Shown here: positions 44,970-53,618 of the stretch, in pieces
How the letters are laid out: each line of letters opens with the position of its first letter
How positions within the stretch are numbered: position 1 is the stretch's first letter
Origin: Moraxellaceae bacterium
GTDB taxonomy: Bacteria > Pseudomonadota > Gammaproteobacteria > Pseudomonadales > Moraxellaceae
Direction of reading: 5' to 3'
Length of the DNA stretch: 64,000 nt
Assembly: GCA_024234595.1 (NCBI GenBank)
Contig: JACKNZ010000018.1
Span: 31,095 to 95,094, forward strand
Made by a program: the position numbers and the translations under genes
The notes under the pieces: model-generated
Seen by the model: only the letters and a program-made list of their open reading frames with translations
Database searches by the model: none
What the model was told of the DNA's origin: nothing

Positions 44970-46162
44970 TATTTGGTCACATCCTCGGCAAACAACCAAT
45001 CTAATTGTTGGGCAAAAAAGTCAGGGCTAACACGAGAGACTAACCACAAAGGCGAATAAAACAATAATTGTCCTGCTCCAGAATGTTGATGGTACAAGCG
45101 GCCATTGCGTTTAGACGTGGCTTGTACTTTGGAAGCACGAGGCTTGCGTAATTTTTGATAATGCTCAAAAGCGCGTTGTGGTTGATTTGGTGTGGCTTTT
45201 AATTGTTGTGCCAACACCCACGCGTCTTCGATAGCCATCACCGCGCCTTGCGCCATAAACGGCAACATCGGATGGCAAGCATCCCCCAGTAAACAAACAT
45301 GGTCTTTATACCAATATTCTAGGGGAGGTAAATCTCTTAAAGCCCATTGATAATATTCGGTATCGTCACCTGCTTCTAAAACAGTTTTAATAATGGGATG
45401 CCAGTCTTGATATGCCTGCAAAATGTCTTGTTTGCTGCCCTGACATGTCCAGTCATCATATGGCCAATGCGCTTGTTTAACCACCCCAACTAAATTAACA
45501 AGTTGACCACCTCGCACATAATAAGTGACTGCGTGTTGGTCTTTGCCAACCCATACTGTTGCTTTGGGTGGCACAAAGTTTTTGGGTAAGCGAGAGCTAG
45601 GAACGGTCATGCGCCATGCCGCCATGCCCGAAAACTGACCATCTTCAATATTAAATAATAATTTGCGAACGGCTGAGCGTACGCCATCCGCACCAATTAC
45701 AATATCGGCAGTGATGGATTCTTCATTGGTAAATGTTAGCGTGACACGCTGGTCTTGTTGGCTTAAATCTTTTAGTTCATAACCTAATTTAATCACATCG
45801 GGAGCTTGATGTTGAATTGCTTGTACTAAAATGCGTTGTAAATCAGCCCGATGAACAGCCAAATAAGGGGCATGATAACGAGCTTGGCTTTGTGCCCCTA
45901 AAGCTAACGAAAATATCACTCGCCCTGTATCATCACCCATACGCATTTCGGCCGCTTGTGGCTTAAAGGCAACCAACTCTAATTCATGTAATAACCCTAA
46001 GGCTTCAAATACTTTAGCCCCATTAGGGCCAATTTGAATACCTGCCCCGACTTCTGCAAGGGTATGGGTACGCTCATAAACAGTCACTTTTAGCCCATGA
46101 CGCAACAAGCACAAGGCTAAAGTGAGGCCGCCAATACCCGCTCCTACAATAATAATATTCAT
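44966..46162 (-). CDS. FAD-dependent monooxygenase (salicylate hydroxylase-like)
   Basis: 398-aa flavoprotein hydroxylase. N-terminal dinucleotide motif GAGIGG (7-12), the VGAGIQIGPNG loop, the GADGVRS motif and the FAD/ribityl motif GDACHPMLPFMAQGAVMAIEDA are all present. It belongs to the salicylate/3-hydroxybenzoate hydroxylase group; no aromatic catabolic genes are nearby, so the substrate is open. Confidence 0.9.
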   Translation of the reverse strand: MNIIIVGAGIGGLTLALCLLRHGLKVTVYERTHTLAEVGAGIQIGPNGAKVFEALGLLHELELVAFKPQAAEMRMGDDTGRVIFSLALGAQSQARYHAPYLAVHRADLQRILVQAIQHQAPDVIKLGYELKDLSQQDQRVTLTFTNEESITADIVIGADGVRSAVRKLLFNIEDGQFSGMAAWRMTVPSSRLPKNFVPPKATVWVGKDQHAVTYYVRGGQLVNLVGVVKQAHWPYDDWTCQGSKQDILQAYQDWHPIIKTVLEAGDDTEYYQWALRDLPPLEYWYKDHVCLLGDACHPMLPFMAQGAVMAIEDAWVLAQQLKATPNQPQRAFEHYQKLRKPRASKVQATSKRNGRLYHQHSGAGQLLFYSPLWLVSRVSPDFFAQQLDWLFAEDVTKY

Positions 46163-46233
46163 GCCTTGCTCCCTATTTTTAGATTTCGTGCCATATAATA
46201 GCAGTATCTCAATATTATTTAACAGTTTATGCC

Positions 46234-46578
46234 ATGCCTAAGCCAGTACCCGAATTTGTGCTATTTGTGCTAGATAGTTTGCAAATACTAGGTGCAGTAT
46301 CGTGCAAAGCCATGTTTGGTGGTTATGGTATTTACAAAAATAGTGTCATGTTTGCTTTAATTGTTGATGATAGCCTGTATTTTAAAGTCAATGAGCAAAC
46401 AAAAGAGATGTTTGTAGCACAAGGTTTATTAGCGTTTAGCTATCAAAAACAAGGCAAAACTTGTTATTTGAATTATTATCAATGCCCGTCAGACGCATTT
46501 GATGATGAGGAGCTAATGCTGCATTGGGCAAAAATTGCCTATCATGTGGCCTTGCAAGCCAATTCATCCCGCAGTTAA
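46234..46578 (+). CDS. TfoX N-terminal domain protein
   Basis: 114 aa consisting of the TfoX N-terminal domain only (KAMFGGYGIYKNSVMFALIVDDSLYFKV ... YYQCPSDAFDD, in pieces). Full TfoX/Sxy activates competence genes through CRP, but stand-alone N-domains are common and of unknown role. Confidence 0.85.
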   Translation: MPKPVPEFVLFVLDSLQILGAVSCKAMFGGYGIYKNSVMFALIVDDSLYFKVNEQTKEMFVAQGLLAFSYQKQGKTCYLNYYQCPSDAFDDEELMLHWAKIAYHVALQANSSRS

Positions 46579-46700
46579 AAATACAAGTGTATAAAAAAAC
46601 AAAAAATGTAGGGGTGTTTAGCAGTTAAAAAATGGCATTTAGAGTAAAGTAGCAAACAAAACAAAAGCTTAGAATATAATTATTTAAGGAGTCTGCCCAA

Positions 46701-47531
46701 ATGCGCCATAAAACCTTTGCGTTTATGAGTCGTGGAAAAAACTTATTTGCTCAACGTTGGTGGCCAGAGCAATATCCCAAAGCAGTAGTATTATTTGTGC
46801 ATACTTGGGCTGGACACTCTAATCGTGAACTAGCACTGGTGAGCAAATTAACCGATTTAGGATATGCCTGTTATGGTTTTGACTTTATGGGGCATGGTCA
46901 ATCAGAAGGAAAGCGCGGCTATATTAGCGATTTTGAGCATTGGGTGGCCGATTTAACCACTTTTATTGAGGTGGTGCATTCGGAGCTACGCAGCGTGCCC
47001 CTGTTTGTCCATGGATATGGCACAGGTGCTTGTGTGGCAGCACATTATTTATTGGGTCATCATGATGTCGATGGGGTTATTTTTAATGCAGGTGCATTAG
47101 CGGTTGGCAAAAAAATCTCCAAAGCGCATATTTTTTTAGCATGGATTATTGGCGGTATTTTACCGCGTATTCCTGTTGCCCCCTTGCCGCCTAACAGTAT
47201 GTCTAGTTTGGCACATGAGCAAGCCGCTTATGATAGTGACCCGCTTATTTATCATGGTCAAATGGCGGCTGGAACAGGTAAAGAATTGCTGATGGCGAGT
47301 GTTCATATCGCACCACGTTTGGCCAAAATTAGTACGCCATTTTTGGCTTTGCAAGGCAATAAAGACACCTTAGTAACAGGCAGTGAGCAGTTATATCAGC
47401 AAGCAAGTAGCCAAGATAAAACGCTTAAATCCTACGATGCCTTGCACGATTTGTTGCATGATAAATGTGCCGAACAGGTCATAAGCGATATCATTGAATG
47501 GTTAGAAGTTAGAACGGTCGTTCATCATTAG
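46701..47531 (+). CDS. Monoacylglycerol-lipase-like protein lacking the nucleophile serine
   Basis: 276 aa with the fold and landmarks of lysophospholipase/monoacylglycerol lipases (DFMGHGQSEGKRGYI). The nucleophile elbow, GHSMGG in active members, reads H-G-Y-G107-T-G, with glycine where the serine belongs. The acid (GNKDTLV) and His (ALHDLLHD) remain. The DNA reads GGA TAT GGC ACA GGT, so this is not a translation error. It may be a pseudoenzyme. AAGGAG lies 10 nt before the ATG. Confidence 0.82.
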   Translation: MRHKTFAFMSRGKNLFAQRWWPEQYPKAVVLFVHTWAGHSNRELALVSKLTDLGYACYGFDFMGHGQSEGKRGYISDFEHWVADLTTFIEVVHSELRSVPLFVHGYGTGACVAAHYLLGHHDVDGVIFNAGALAVGKKISKAHIFLAWIIGGILPRIPVAPLPPNSMSSLAHEQAAYDSDPLIYHGQMAAGTGKELLMASVHIAPRLAKISTPFLALQGNKDTLVTGSEQLYQQASSQDKTLKSYDALHDLLHDKCAEQVISDIIEWLEVRTVVHH

Positions 47532-47572
47532 TGAATTTGGCTATTAAAAGCAGCATTGAATGCTTGATGTTT

Positions 47573-47594
47573 CCCTCCCCAAGTCAGGGGAGGG
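47573..47594. repeat. CCCTCCCC/GGGGAGGG hairpin between convergent genes
   Basis: An 8-bp perfect stem with a 6-nt loop, 42 bp after the lipase-like gene and 13 bp before the end of the pseudokinase gene. It could block convergent transcription, but has no T-run. Confidence 0.5.
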
Positions 47595-47606
47595 TTGGGT
47601 TGGCGA

Positions 47607-50318
47607 TTATTCGCCAGCAGGCTCGTCCTTAACATATCCCTGTTGAATTAACCACGATAAATTAGCTTTAGCGGTCATATCACCTTGCTCAGCGGCTTTA
47701 GTTAACCACTTTTTGCCTTCTTCGATGTTTTGACGAATACCACGACCGCTAATGTACATCATGCCTAAATTAAGTTGCGCGCTGGCTTTGCCTTGTTCGG
47801 CAGATTTGCGATACCACTTAGCGGCTTCGGTTAAATCTTGTTTAACGCCAGTACCCGCAGCGTACATCATGCCCACATTAAATTGCGCACTGGCTTCGCC
47901 TAAGTTAGCGGCCTTTTGAAACCATTTAAAGGCTTCTTCATAGTCTTGTTTAACATTGTTGCCATGATAATAAGACCAGCCCATAACGTTTTGTGCTTCG
48001 GCTAAACCGCGTGTTAAGGATTTTGGTGAAGGCTTGTCACTGGCAGCTTTGCTGTCGGCATTGGCCGTGTCTGTTTTGCTCTCTGCTTTGCTTTTGGCAG
48101 CAGTGATTTCTTCAACATCAATAGTAGCAGGGGGTGTTTTGTCTGCTGCTTGAGCTTGCTCTTTGGTCAATGGAATAGCAGGTTGTTTGCTTTCGGCCAG
48201 TTCTTTGCTGACGGTTGGTTCTTTGACTTTTTTAGCTTTTGGCTCAGCCGTTGGACTGCCTGACAATAATACACTACTGCTGCTATCTGTTTCTGTGGCT
48301 TTTGGCTTTTTGGGTTTAGCAGGTGCAATTTCAGGAGTTTTAACGCTACTGGCCTCGCTTAATAATTCAATATTCGCAGCTGCACTGTCGTTATTGTTGC
48401 TGTCGATATCAGTCATGTCTTCTAGGGGGGCAGCTTCGCTAGGCATTGGCTCTAAGTCGGGCAAAGGTTCTTCGATAGCAACGGTTGGTTCGGGGGTTTC
48501 GGTAGGCGTAGCGGCCATTGGTGAGGGTTTGGCTTTGCCTGTTAAATCGGTGGTGTACCAAATATAACTTAATTGACAAGCGACTACGACAGCAATCACT
48601 AACCATTTGTTGATTTCGAGGGGCTTGCTTTCGGTTTGAGCGGTAGCTGCACTGGCAGATTTAAGTAGCACGATTGGTGGCACGGCCTCAGTTGAGGCAG
48701 GCTCTGGTTCTTTATTCGCAGTGCTGCTTTCATCAATGTGAGCTTCATTGGTGTTGACTTCGCTATCAATGGTGGCAGAAGGCATGGCCTCTGCTGTGCT
48801 TGATGATTGTTCTTGCAGGGTGTCTAATTCAGACTCTACAGGTGGGCTAATGGGTTGCTCGGTTTGTAACTCATCCTCATGCTGTGGTGAGCTATTATTA
48901 TCTTGAGCATTGGTCATAGCAACGACTCCTTCGGCGGTAAGCGCAGTATTGTTATTATTGGGTTCTATAGTTATAGGTTGTAACTTGGGCAAGGGCTTGG
49001 GAGGACTAAAAAGTTTGTTGGCAATAATTAAGCCAACAGCAATAGAAATAACTGCCCCCATTGATGACACGACATCTAAGCCTAATTTGTTTCCTTCGGT
49101 GTAGATAACATACAAAATTTGTAAGCTAACAATTAACAAAATAACGGTTACTTTGCTGATTTCGATATAATTTTGTTGGCTGGCTTGAGCATCCTTCATG
49201 GGAGTATTCTCTATCGGTTTTACTAATGGAGGTGGATTGATAATAGGTATATTAGTGCCTGTTTGGGCGGTATTGGTATTGAGTGTTGGGCTTTGGGCGA
49301 TGTCAAGGTCAACAATCGGTTCATCTAAATGAAATACCGAATCAGCCTCTAAAAACTGTGCAGGGTCAAATAACAGATTCATATTGCCAGCAGTAATACC
49401 CTGTAAGCTCACTTCTAATAGCTGTTCTACTTCGAGCAAATAGTCTTTATGGGGCAATAAATGCAAATAACGTACTTTGATATTATCGGGAATGCCTTCA
49501 TCGTAGCTCAATAATTGCGTAATAACACGATGAATACCCATTGATAGTTCGGCCTCAAGTCCTTGAGGATAAATCAAATCTTGCTGAAAAATCTGCTGTA
49601 AAATAAAACCAAGGGCATATAAATCGACACTGTAATCAATACGTTGAATCACATCGGCTTGGCGTTTTTCTTGGTCAGCCTTGAGCGCGTGCTTGATGAG
49701 TGTCGATTGGGTAGAAGGTGTGCTGCTGATGGTGACGGGTAAAAAACGCGATAATTTAAGTGTATTGCTGACCGCAAACATAAAATCAATGAGCGTGATT
49801 TTGCTGTAGTCTAAATTGAGGCTGGTATCAAAATGGTAAGGGTAGGGGTTGTAAGGAATACACAGATTATCTGGTCGCAATTGACTATGAATAACGCCTG
49901 CTTCGTGAATTTCTTTAAGGGCATTAAGTGCACCTTTGGCAAGCTGCAAAAAAGAATGCGCATGAACAAAGGGATGATTTAGGGTTGTGTCACTGTCGGC
50001 TAAGCGTGGTTTGGTGCGTAACCAATGAGCTAAAGAAATGCCTGCATCTTTGGTTTTGATGGTTTGATAGGATTCGTTGTTTTTTTCTTCTTTGCGTAGC
50101 CTGACCACATGAGGCGTACGTTTTAATAACATCAGAATGTTTTTTTCGCGCGCAATCCAATATTCGTTTTGTGCCACGCTTTCAACACGTTTGACAAAAG
50201 TGCAATAGGGGTCTTCGTCGGGTGCTAAACGCTCCAAACTCATAAAATGGCGGTCTTTTTGGTGGTCTGAGCCTAATTTGGCATAAGTTTGAGCAAATAA
50301 ATTAGCAACTGTTTTCAT
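47607..50318 (-). CDS. Membrane pseudokinase with C-terminal Sel1 repeats
   Basis: 903 aa. Residues 1 to about 310 have the Ser/Thr kinase fold, but the catalytic loop reads H144-S-Q146-L-R-P-D-N151 (HRD aspartate replaced by Gln) and DFG reads D178-F-M180, so phosphotransfer is doubtful. Three hydrophobic helices follow (about 390-410, 420-440, and near 575-595), separated by an acidic Glu/Ser/Thr-rich region. A long Ala/Lys/Pro/Glu linker leads to at least three Sel1-like repeats (GWSYYHGNNVKQDYEEAF; GMMYAAGTGVKQDLTEAA; GMMYISGRGIRQNIEEGK). It lies downstream of prkA-yeaH-spoVR on the same strand. Confidence 0.82.
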   Translation of the reverse strand: MKTVANLFAQTYAKLGSDHQKDRHFMSLERLAPDEDPYCTFVKRVESVAQNEYWIAREKNILMLLKRTPHVVRLRKEEKNNESYQTIKTKDAGISLAHWLRTKPRLADSDTTLNHPFVHAHSFLQLAKGALNALKEIHEAGVIHSQLRPDNLCIPYNPYPYHFDTSLNLDYSKITLIDFMFAVSNTLKLSRFLPVTISSTPSTQSTLIKHALKADQEKRQADVIQRIDYSVDLYALGFILQQIFQQDLIYPQGLEAELSMGIHRVITQLLSYDEGIPDNIKVRYLHLLPHKDYLLEVEQLLEVSLQGITAGNMNLLFDPAQFLEADSVFHLDEPIVDLDIAQSPTLNTNTAQTGTNIPIINPPPLVKPIENTPMKDAQASQQNYIEISKVTVILLIVSLQILYVIYTEGNKLGLDVVSSMGAVISIAVGLIIANKLFSPPKPLPKLQPITIEPNNNNTALTAEGVVAMTNAQDNNSSPQHEDELQTEQPISPPVESELDTLQEQSSSTAEAMPSATIDSEVNTNEAHIDESSTANKEPEPASTEAVPPIVLLKSASAATAQTESKPLEINKWLVIAVVVACQLSYIWYTTDLTGKAKPSPMAATPTETPEPTVAIEEPLPDLEPMPSEAAPLEDMTDIDSNNNDSAAANIELLSEASSVKTPEIAPAKPKKPKATETDSSSSVLLSGSPTAEPKAKKVKEPTVSKELAESKQPAIPLTKEQAQAADKTPPATIDVEEITAAKSKAESKTDTANADSKAASDKPSPKSLTRGLAEAQNVMGWSYYHGNNVKQDYEEAFKWFQKAANLGEASAQFNVGMMYAAGTGVKQDLTEAAKWYRKSAEQGKASAQLNLGMMYISGRGIRQNIEEGKKWLTKAAEQGDMTAKANLSWLIQQGYVKDEPAGE

Positions 50319-50692
50319 GGGCGCACATCCTTTGGGATTTGGCTGTTATTCTTTTTATTAACACAAAGACAGAGTAACAAGCCTTGCATTATACGGCTAT
50401 TAACAAATTACGCAAAAGGTGATATGTAGATATTTAGCGGCATTTTAAAAGAATAACGCGCACATTTTAGTCCAAACGTAGGCTAAAAATAATTTTATGG
50501 TTGGATTGTCTTACAGCGTGCTGGCTGATTTTATTGATACCTTGGGTTGAGTTAAGTCGAAACAAGCGTGTTTTGTGAGCATAAAGCCCTTGCTTCGACT
50601 TCGCTCAGCAAGCAAAAAGCTCAAGGTTTTTTGGCAATTTTGATAAAGCCAGTTAAAAAGCGATAAGCGTTTAACTCTTAGTATTGTGGTCG
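50319..50692. repeat. Intergenic region with dispersed repeat, copy C
   Basis: A 374-bp gap with no gene. At 50549-50586 it matches 38 bp of copy B (GAG..AAGTCGAAACAAGCG..) and continues into an inverted partner (GCTTCGACTTCGCTCAG), giving a hairpin. The remainder is A+T-rich and probably holds the promoter of the pseudokinase gene. Confidence 0.5.
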
Positions 50693-52219
50693 TTAATGTT
50701 TTTTTATACTTATGCCTTGTTGGGTAAAAGAATGTGTTTCGACTAAACGATTGTCTTCCCAACATTCTAAATGCACATCAAACTTCCATAAAAAATGTAA
50801 ATGCCTCAACACAGCCGAGCTACTATCGGCAAGTGGACGAGATTTTTCGCGAACATGACGCAAGGTAATCGAGCGGTCGCCACGCAAATTAACACTCCAT
50901 ACCTGAATATTGGGTTCATTCATACTCAAGTTGTATTGCTGTGACAGGGCTTGGCGCAGTTGCCTAAAACCACTGTCATCGTGTATCGCACTAATATGCA
51001 GTGCGTCTTTTTTGTGGTCGTCTAATACACTAAACATTCTAAAGTCACGCATGATTTTGGGGCTTAAAAACTGTTGAATAAAACTCTCATCTTTAAAATT
51101 TTGCATGGCAAATTTGACGGTTGTTAGCCAATCTTTGCCTGCCATGTCTGGAAACCAGTATTTATCTTCTTGGGTAGGGTGTTGACAAATACGTTTAATA
51201 TCGCAAAACATGGCAAAACCCAAGGCATAAGGATTGATGCCCCGATAATAAGGCTTGTCAAAACTGGGTTGATAAACAACGGCGGTATGAGACTGCAAAA
51301 ACTCTAACATAAAGCCATCACTCACCAAGCCTTTGTCGTATAAACGATTAAGCAGGGTATAGTGCCAAAAGGTTGCCCAGCCTTCGTTCATGACTTGTGT
51401 TTGCCGTTGTGGATAAAAATATTGGGCAATTTTGCGCACAATACGCAGTATCTCGCGTTGCCACGGTTCTAACAGTGGCGCGTTTTTTTCAAAAAAATAC
51501 AAAATATTTTCTTGAGGTTCAGAGGGAAAGCGCGCGCTGTCTTGCGGATTATCTTGTTTTTGACTAATGGGAATAGTGCGCCATAACTCGTTAATTTGTG
51601 CTTGTAATGCCGCTTCACGTTCTTCTTGACGTAGTCTTTCTTCTTCGGCTGAAATGGGGTAGGGGCGTTTGTATCGGTCAACGCCATAATTCATCAGGGC
51701 GTGGCAAGAGTCAAGCAATGCCTCAACCTCAGCTACACCATAGCGTTCTTCGCATTTGCGAATATAATTTCTGGCAAATACCAAGTAATCAATAATGCTA
51801 CTGGCATCGGTCCATGTTTTAAATAAATAGTTGCCCTTAAAAAAAGAGTTATGACCATAACAAGCGTGAGCTATCACTAAGGCTTGCATGGTCATGGTGT
51901 TTTCTTCCATTAAATAGGCAATACACGGATTGGAGTTAATCACAATCTCGTAGGCTAAACCCATTTGGCCACGTTGATAGGCGTTTTCGGTACTGACAAA
52001 GTGTTTGCCAAAAGACCAATGATGATAGCCAATCGGCATACCGACTGAAGCATAAGCGTCCATCATTTGTTCGGCCGAAATCACTTCTATTTGATTAGGA
52101 TAGGTGTCGAGGCCAAACTCTTGTTCTGCAATCTGTTTGATGGCGGCATCATATTCGGCAATCAGCTCAAATGACCATTCTGAGCCTGTTGAAATAAAAT
52201 TTTTGGCGTGTTCACTCAT
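50693..52219 (-). CDS. SpoVR family protein
   Basis: 508 aa, homologous to E. coli YcgB and Bacillus SpoVR. Conserved blocks include GMPIGYHHWSFGKHF, NEGWATFWHY and NPYALGFAMFCDI. The biochemical role is not known, but the gene is regularly found with prkA and yeaH and is expressed in stationary phase or starvation. The ATG overlaps the yeaH stop (ATGA at 52216-52219). Confidence 0.93.
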   Translation of the reverse strand: MSEHAKNFISTGSEWSFELIAEYDAAIKQIAEQEFGLDTYPNQIEVISAEQMMDAYASVGMPIGYHHWSFGKHFVSTENAYQRGQMGLAYEIVINSNPCIAYLMEENTMTMQALVIAHACYGHNSFFKGNYLFKTWTDASSIIDYLVFARNYIRKCEERYGVAEVEALLDSCHALMNYGVDRYKRPYPISAEEERLRQEEREAALQAQINELWRTIPISQKQDNPQDSARFPSEPQENILYFFEKNAPLLEPWQREILRIVRKIAQYFYPQRQTQVMNEGWATFWHYTLLNRLYDKGLVSDGFMLEFLQSHTAVVYQPSFDKPYYRGINPYALGFAMFCDIKRICQHPTQEDKYWFPDMAGKDWLTTVKFAMQNFKDESFIQQFLSPKIMRDFRMFSVLDDHKKDALHISAIHDDSGFRQLRQALSQQYNLSMNEPNIQVWSVNLRGDRSITLRHVREKSRPLADSSSAVLRHLHFLWKFDVHLECWEDNRLVETHSFTQQGISIKKH

Positions 52220-53490
52220 GCAGGTTTCCTCGCAAATAATTCTCTAAAAACAGGATAAATATCACTTGGCTCAATAATTTGCTGCATGGCAAAGTGCTCG
52301 GGGTAAGCCTGTTGAATTTCTTCATAAGCGACCCACAAGGCTTGATGTTGACGCGGTGTGATTTCGATATACGAAAAGTATTGCAGGGCAGGTAATAGCT
52401 GGTCTTCTAAAATTTTTTGACAAAGAGGCGAGTCATCGCTCCAGTTATCGCCATCGGAGGCTTGTGCGCCATAGATATTCCATTCTTCACTCGGATAACG
52501 ACTGCTAATAATCTCGTGCATCAGTTTAAGTGCGCTAGAAACAATCGTGCCGCCAGTTTCGCGCGAGTAAAAAAACTCGTCTTCGTCAACTTCTTTGGCA
52601 CTGGTGTGATGACGAATAAATACTACCTCGATTTTTTTGTAGTTACGTTTTAAGAACAAATACAGTAATAAAAAGAAGCGTTTGGCCATGTCTTTGGTGG
52701 CTTGGCTCATCGAGCCAGATACGTCCATAATGCAAAACATCACCGCTTGGGCAGAGGGTTTAGCCACTTTAATATGATGGTTATAACGCAAGTCAAAGGT
52801 GTCGATAAAGGGGATTTTTTCTAAACGAATTTTAAGTTTGGCAATTTCGGCGCGTAACTCGGCAATACGTGCGACTGTTTGTGGAGAGGTTTCTTGTGCT
52901 AATAATTCAGCTAACTCTTGCTCTTTGGCGCGTAAACTGCGTTTTTTGCCCGTGCCTAAGGCGATACGCCGTGAGGTGGCAGCACGTAAACTACGCACAA
53001 TGTTAATTTTGGCAGGATTACCTTCGGTGACAATGCCTGCACTTTGCCATTCCCATGTTTCGACACCTGCTAGGCGACGTTTAATTAAATTGGGTAGGGC
53101 TAAATCTTCAAACAAAAAATTTAAAAACTCTTCTTGGGTAAGGGTAAAGCTAAACTCATCTTCGCCTTCTCCCTGATTGCTGGCTTTGCCGCTGCCTTGA
53201 CCACCACCGCCGCCTTGTGGTCGTGGCACTTTGTCGCCTGTCACAAACTCTTTGTTGCCTGTATGCACCATGTCGCGCACGCCACCTTGACCATGATGAA
53301 ACACAGGCTCGGAAATGTCCTTGGTCGGCAACGATACCGACTCGCCACGCTCCATATCGGTGATACTGCGTTTGCTGGCGGCATCGGCGACGGACTCGCG
53401 TATTTGTGCTTTGTAGCGGTCTAAAAAGCGTTGGCGATTGACCATGCTTTTGTGGCGGCCATTTAAACGACGGTCGATGATATAGCTCAT
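52216..53490 (-). CDS. yeaH: YeaH/DUF444 family protein
   Basis: 424 aa with a von Willebrand A-like domain containing the MIDAS motif DVSGSMS near residue 250 and a glycine-rich low-complexity stretch (PQGGGGGQGSGKAS) near residue 95. In E. coli, YeaH works with the kinase YeaG in survival under nitrogen starvation. It is the second gene of prkA-yeaH-spoVR. Confidence 0.94.
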   Translation of the reverse strand: MSYIIDRRLNGRHKSMVNRQRFLDRYKAQIRESVADAASKRSITDMERGESVSLPTKDISEPVFHHGQGGVRDMVHTGNKEFVTGDKVPRPQGGGGGQGSGKASNQGEGEDEFSFTLTQEEFLNFLFEDLALPNLIKRRLAGVETWEWQSAGIVTEGNPAKINIVRSLRAATSRRIALGTGKKRSLRAKEQELAELLAQETSPQTVARIAELRAEIAKLKIRLEKIPFIDTFDLRYNHHIKVAKPSAQAVMFCIMDVSGSMSQATKDMAKRFFLLLYLFLKRNYKKIEVVFIRHHTSAKEVDEDEFFYSRETGGTIVSSALKLMHEIISSRYPSEEWNIYGAQASDGDNWSDDSPLCQKILEDQLLPALQYFSYIEITPRQHQALWVAYEEIQQAYPEHFAMQQIIEPSDIYPVFRELFARKPA

Positions 53491-53511
53491 GGGTTCTCCT
53501 TTAGCACAAGT

Positions 53512-53604
53512 CCCCTCTTGAGAGGGGATTTAGGGGTGTGTTTTTGGCTACTAACATAGCTCTACCGTTTGTTATAACCCACCCCTAGCCCCTCCGAGGA
53601 GGGG
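53512..53604. repeat. Structured intergenic element between prkA and yeaH
   Basis: Two hairpins (CCCCTC-TTGA-GAGGGG at 53512-53527 and CCCCTCC-GA-GGAGGGG at 53589-53604) and an outer pairing of GGGGTGTG with CACCCC make a nested cruciform of about 90 bp inside the operon. It may trim or stabilise the mRNA so that prkA is expressed differently from yeaH-spoVR. Confidence 0.5.
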
Positions 53605-53618
53605 AACACATTTTGGAG

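Noticed and set aside
48163..49104. Plus-strand open frames over the pseudokinase gene
   Set aside because: They are the complement of the low-complexity Ala/Glu/Lys linker, with Gly/Leu/Val-rich text and no start signal.
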